Shown: one piece after another, positions 32,579-35,688 of the stretch | Position numbering within the stretch: the first letter of the stretch is position 1 | Layout of the letters: every line of letters starts with the position of its first letter | DNA from: UKL13-2 sp044346745 | Lineage (GTDB): Bacteria; Pseudomonadota; Gammaproteobacteria; Burkholderiales; Usitatibacteraceae | Assembly: GCA_044346745.1 (NCBI GenBank) | Contig: JBIIYQ010000018.1 | Location: 1-35,688 of the forward strand | Length of the DNA: 35,688 nucleotides | Direction of reading: 5' to 3' | The notes under the pieces: model-generated | Database searches by the model: none | Told to the model about the DNA's origin: nothing | What the model saw: only the letters and a program-made list of their open reading frames with translations | Program-made: the position numbers and the translations under genes

Positions 32579-33877
32579 TCACAATGCTGCGGCCGACTTG
32601 CGACCGTCAACGTTAAGAAAGCGATAGTCCACCTCAGGCACCCTACCTGAAACCAAATCCGCGAGTGCACGGCCTGAGCCCGGCCCCTCTGTCCAGCCCA
32701 AGGTGCCGTGTCCGGTATTGAGAAACAGGTTTGAGTAGTTGGCGCGCCCAATCAGCGGGCGGTTCGACGGTGTGGAGGGCCTGAGTCCCGTCCAATACTG
32801 GGGTCGGTCGTAGTCAGCGGCGTTGGGGAACAGTTCACGCGCCCTTTTGATCAACGCCTCACATCGAACCATATTAAGCTCGGTGCTGTAACCAGCAAGT
32901 TCGGCCGTCCCAGCGATGCGCATACGATCACCAACCCGAGAGAACACGATCTTCATCGCCTCATCTGTGAGGCTCACCTGCGGGGCACCGCTAAATCCCT
33001 CGGTAACTAGTGTCGCCGAGTAACCCTTCGCCGGATACACAGGAATCGAAATACCAATCGTCTTTAGCATTGGCGTACTGTAGGACCCCAAACAAACCAC
33101 GTAGGCGTCTGCCGACATTGCTTCGTAGCTAACGGACTCTTTGTGTTTGACCACTACACTCGAAATGCGTCCGCCCTCAGCACTCTTGTCCACGCGCAAG
33201 GCCTCAATGGTGGTGTCGTACATAAACTTCACCCCGCGAGCCGCTGCAAGTTTGGATAAATTCTGCGTGAATTTGAACGCGTCGCCGGATTCATCGGATT
33301 CTGCGTAACTCGCGCCCCGCAGCTTGGCTCCCAGACTGGCCAGCGCGGGCTCGATACGAACCGCCTCTTCACGGCTTATCACGTGGCGCTCAATGCCGTA
33401 CTGCGACAGCAATGTACAGGCCTCGGCAGCTCTGGCATAATCGGACGCTTCAGTATAGAACTGCATGATGCCGCGGGTCAGATGATCGTATTCGATACCC
33501 GTTTCTGTGCGCAACGCCTGTAGCGATTCGCGGCTGTACAGACCGAGGTTCACCATCTGCTGAATGTTAAAGCGATATCGCGAGGGCAAACACTCGATCA
33601 AGAACTCAAGCCCCCATGAAAACTGCTGCCAGTCTAGTTGCGGACGGAACAGCAGCGGCGCGTCCTCCTTAAACAACCACTTGATCACCTTCATAGGCGC
33701 TGATGGCGCTGCCCAAGGCTCAGACTGTGAAACCGATACTTGTGCACCGTTGGCAAAGCTCGTTTCAAGTCCGGCGGCGGGCTGCCGATCAACAACAACG
33801 ACATCTTGGCCGAGCTTCGATAGATACCAGGCAGAGGACACCCCGATGACTCCAGCCCCCAATACGATGACTTTCAA
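32579..33877 (-). CDS. dadA: D-amino acid dehydrogenase small subunit DadA
   Basis: An FAD enzyme at the inner membrane that oxidises D-amino acids, mainly D-alanine, to oxo acids and feeds electrons to the quinone pool. From TTG at 33877 it has 432 residues, the length of E. coli DadA. The dinucleotide-binding motif V-L-G-A-G-V-I-G-V-S starts at residue 4. Further blocks are N-G-A-Q-V-S-V-S and, near the C-terminus, G-L-R-P-S-T-P-S-N-R-P and N-T-G-H-G-T-L-G-W-T. The TTG start is preferred over the ATG at 33931 because GGAGG (33884-33888) lies 6 nt upstream and the family sequence begins at LKVIVLGAG. Probably in one transcript with the threonine dehydratase. Confidence 0.93.
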   Translation of the reverse strand: MKVIVLGAGVIGVSSAWYLSKLGQDVVVVDRQPAAGLETSFANGAQVSVSQSEPWAAPSAPMKVIKWLFKEDAPLLFRPQLDWQQFSWGLEFLIECLPSRYRFNIQQMVNLGLYSRESLQALRTETGIEYDHLTRGIMQFYTEASDYARAAEACTLLSQYGIERHVISREEAVRIEPALASLGAKLRGASYAESDESGDAFKFTQNLSKLAAARGVKFMYDTTIEALRVDKSAEGGRISSVVVKHKESVSYEAMSADAYVVCLGSYSTPMLKTIGISIPVYPAKGYSATLVTEGFSGAPQVSLTDEAMKIVFSRVGDRMRIAGTAELAGYSTELNMVRCEALIKRARELFPNAADYDRPQYWTGLRPSTPSNRPLIGRANYSNLFLNTGHGTLGWTEGPGSGRALADLVSGRVPEVDYRFLNVDGRKSAAAL

Positions 33878-34035
33878 AACCTGCCTCCAATGACCAGCCC
33901 CGAGAGTGATTGGCTGGTAGAACGTGCTCAAACAACGAATTCGTGCAGAATCCGCGACGGCGCAGTCTATGAGAATGCGCTACTATTGTCAAAAATGACG
34001 GTTACCAAAAAGCATTTACAAAAGAACCTCGCCGC

Positions 34036-34890
34036 ATGAACAACACCCTCAAACACTTTGTGCAGACCGCTTGTACGTTTGACCCGTCCGATAGCCTGCT
34101 GCCCTTTAACGTCGATGGCGTGCTTGCTGGTTGGATGAAGAAGTCATTCGCTGAGCGCCTTGAAGCGTGGCCGGAACTTTTCGTTTTAAGGAATCGCGGC
34201 GTGGGCATGATTGGCGATTTTCCTAACGCGGATCACCGCAGCGCGGCGATGGCGGAGGTGGTGGAGACGCTCGCCACCGAGGATGTTATTCGCGGTTGGC
34301 GCAACGAGTTGGTCGATGTTGTTGAGACCTTTCATTCACCACCGTTGTTCTACATCGAACGGGCTACATCGCGTTACTTTGGCTTCACCATGTATGCCTC
34401 CCATTTAAATGGTCTGACCGCCAGAAATGGACAACCATACATGTGGCTCGCCAAACGTTCTGCAACGAAGTACATGGATCCGGGCAAACTCGACAACATC
34501 GCCGCCGGTCGTATCGCGCGTGGATATACGCCGATGACCACCCTGATTAAAGAGAGTTTTGAAGAAGCAGGGATTCCAAACGAGCTCGCCAAACTGGCTC
34601 GCCCGGCCGGTGCTGTGCGTTGCAAACGAGAAGTTGAAGAAGGGTTTCACAACGAAGTGGTGTTTGTACACGACGTCATCCTGCCCAATTCATTTGTGCC
34701 CTCGCCACAAGATGGAGAGGTGGACAGTTTCGAATGTGTACCTATTGCGGATTTGCTTAAGAGACTTGAAAGTCCGTCGCAGTTCACCATCGATTCTGCC
34801 GTAGTGATCGTTGACTGCTTTATCCGACGCGGTTACATCAATTCTGATCGGGAAGACTATCTCGATTTGATCCACGCAATACGCCCTTAA
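34036..34890 (+). CDS. NUDIX hydrolase with DUF4743 domain (Tnr3-like)
   Basis: A 284-residue cytoplasmic protein. The N-terminal DUF4743 region (about 10-120) contains F-V-L-R-N-R-G-V. The NUDIX domain (about 125-275) has the box G-x14-K-E-S-F-E-E-A-G-I. Relative to the canonical box, the first Glu is Tyr and the Arg of R-E is Lys; the K-E form is usual in the Tnr3/DUF4743 group, whose yeast relative removes damaged thiamine diphosphate forms. A role in cleaning oxidised thiamine diphosphates is likely from the family but unproven here. It is divergent from dadA (158 bp between the starts) and 9 bp upstream of the transporter gene, so the two probably form an operon. Confidence 0.85.
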   Translation: MNNTLKHFVQTACTFDPSDSLLPFNVDGVLAGWMKKSFAERLEAWPELFVLRNRGVGMIGDFPNADHRSAAMAEVVETLATEDVIRGWRNELVDVVETFHSPPLFYIERATSRYFGFTMYASHLNGLTARNGQPYMWLAKRSATKYMDPGKLDNIAAGRIARGYTPMTTLIKESFEEAGIPNELAKLARPAGAVRCKREVEEGFHNEVVFVHDVILPNSFVPSPQDGEVDSFECVPIADLLKRLESPSQFTIDSAVVIVDCFIRRGYINSDREDYLDLIHAIRP

Positions 34891-34899
34891 CGGATCATC

Positions 34900-35688
34900 A
34901 TGGATCCGGTCGTCTTGTTTTTTGTCCTCGGTGTGGTCGCGCGTCTGGCCAAAAGTGATCTGCGCCTGCCGGAAGCGCTGTACGAAACACTCTCCATTTA
35001 TCTGTTGCTCGCCATCGGTTTAAAAGGTGGTGTTGAACTCGCCAAACACCCAATTAGTACAGTTGCGCCACAGGCGATGGCGATTGTGGTGATGGGCTTG
35101 TTGCTACCGCTACTCGCCTATCCGATCTTGCGGTTTGTCGGCAAGCTTAACAACTTCGACGCAGCCGCGATTGCCGCGCACTATGGCTCGGTATCCGTAG
35201 TGACGTTTGCAGTGGGTCTTGCCTTTGTCACCAAGCGCGGCGTTGCATATGAAGAGTACATGCCTCTGTTTGTCGCGTTGCTGGAGGTTCCGGGTATCGT
35301 GGTGGGTATCCTTCTCGCGCGCCTTCACACTCTAAAGACCGTACGTTGGGGAGAACTTGCACACGAGATCATGTTCGGCAAGTCGGTGGTGTTGCTCGTT
35401 GGTGGCTTGTGCATTGGCTGGCTGGCAGGCCCACAGGGCATCGACCCGATGCGCGGCCTTTTCTTCGACCTGTTTAAGGGCGTGCTGGCTTTATTCTTGT
35501 TGGAAATGGGGCTCGTTGCCGCGAGCCGCCTTGGCGATTTGAAACGTTCCGGCCCCTTCCTCATCGGCTTCGGTGTACTCATCCCCGTACTGTTTTCATT
35601 CATCGGCGCCGCACTTGGTACGCTGATCGGCCTATCGTTGGGCGGCACGACGCTACTCGCTGTGCTCGCCGCAAGCGCCTCTTATATT
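34900..35688 (+). CDS. SbtA-like sodium-dependent bicarbonate transporter, cut by the window end
   Basis: An open frame from ATG 34900 running to the last base (263 codons, no stop), so the 3' end is missing. It is a polytopic membrane protein with about eight helices visible; the start M-D-P-V-V-L-F-F-V-L-G and the blocks L-L-L-A-I-G-L-K-G-G-V-E-L and A-A-H-Y-G-S-V-S-V-V-T-F belong to the SBT (DUF897, PF05982) family. SbtA of cyanobacteria takes up bicarbonate with sodium; many non-photosynthetic bacteria have relatives whose substrate is not known. The gene begins 9 bp after the NUDIX gene. No PII-like SbtB gene is visible before the window ends. Full-length proteins have about 320-370 residues. 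Confidence 0.87.
   Translation, partial: MDPVVLFFVLGVVARLAKSDLRLPEALYETLSIYLLLAIGLKGGVELAKHPISTVAPQAMAIVVMGLLLPLLAYPILRFVGKLNNFDAAAIAAHYGSVSVVTFAVGLAFVTKRGVAYEEYMPLFVALLEVPGIVVGILLARLHTLKTVRWGELAHEIMFGKSVVLLVGGLCIGWLAGPQGIDPMRGLFFDLFKGVLALFLLEMGLVAASRLGDLKRSGPFLIGFGVLIPVLFSFIGAALGTLIGLSLGGTTLLAVLAASASYI

Overview
The window (about 35.7 kb, moderately GC-rich, densely coding) looks like chromosome of a betaproteobacterium. The grounds are the complete fnr-hemN-ccoI-ccoS-ccoNOQP-ccoG-ccoH locus, the pyrG-kdsA-eno-ftsB order, a GTP-type PEP carboxykinase, and the sequence character of the proteins. I cannot name a genus. No plasmid, phage or intact IS genes are seen.

Layout. (1) 1-2.2 kb: greB, a universal stress protein behind a perfect FNR box, and fnr itself on the minus strand. 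(2) 2.2-13.4 kb: a microaerobic respiration island: hemN, a TauE/SafE-like (DsbD_2-type) membrane protein, the copper P-type ATPase ccoI, ccoS, the cbb3 oxidase ccoNOQP, ccoG, ccoH/fixH and a small two-helix membrane protein. FNR boxes lie upstream of uspA, between fnr and hemN, and upstream of ccoN. (3) 13.7-16.35 kb: a three-gene module directly downstream: a membrane-anchored FAD/NAD(P)/2Fe-2S reductase, a five-helix membrane protein with two H-x13-H pairs (predicted di-heme b), and a membrane-anchored octaheme c cytochrome. Together they look like an electron path from NAD(P)H across the membrane to the periplasm. This is the most interesting system in the window. (4) 17.0-19.8 kb: an orphan soluble hybrid histidine kinase with four PAS-like domains. 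(5) 19.95-20.6 kb: a decayed AbrB-type antitoxin/PIN toxin pair. (6) 20.7-25.4 kb, minus strand: pyrG, kdsA, eno, ftsB, with unusual intergenic repeats. (7) 25.5-29.3 kb: an MtnA-family isomerase translationally coupled to a class II aldolase (probable methylthioribose/5-deoxyribose salvage), then pckG. (8) 29.3-35.7 kb: a doubtful small ORF, a DUF3617 protein, a TerC protein, ACT-domain threonine dehydratase, dadA, a Tnr3-like NUDIX protein, and an SbtA-like bicarbonate transporter cut by the window end.

How it fits together: FNR should sense low oxygen and switch on uspA, oxygen-independent haem synthesis (HemN) and the high-affinity cbb3 oxidase, whose copper and haem assembly factors (CcoI, CcoS, CcoG, CcoH, possibly the SafE-like protein) are encoded alongside. 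The reductase-cytochrome b-octaheme module may be another redox outlet of the same lifestyle. Intergenic DNA carries a two-hairpin repeat present twice (12.4 and 23.5 kb), a MITE-like inverted repeat at 22.5 kb and paired G-rich/C-rich tracts at 21.1 kb. All assignments come from reading the sequence; no database searches were run.
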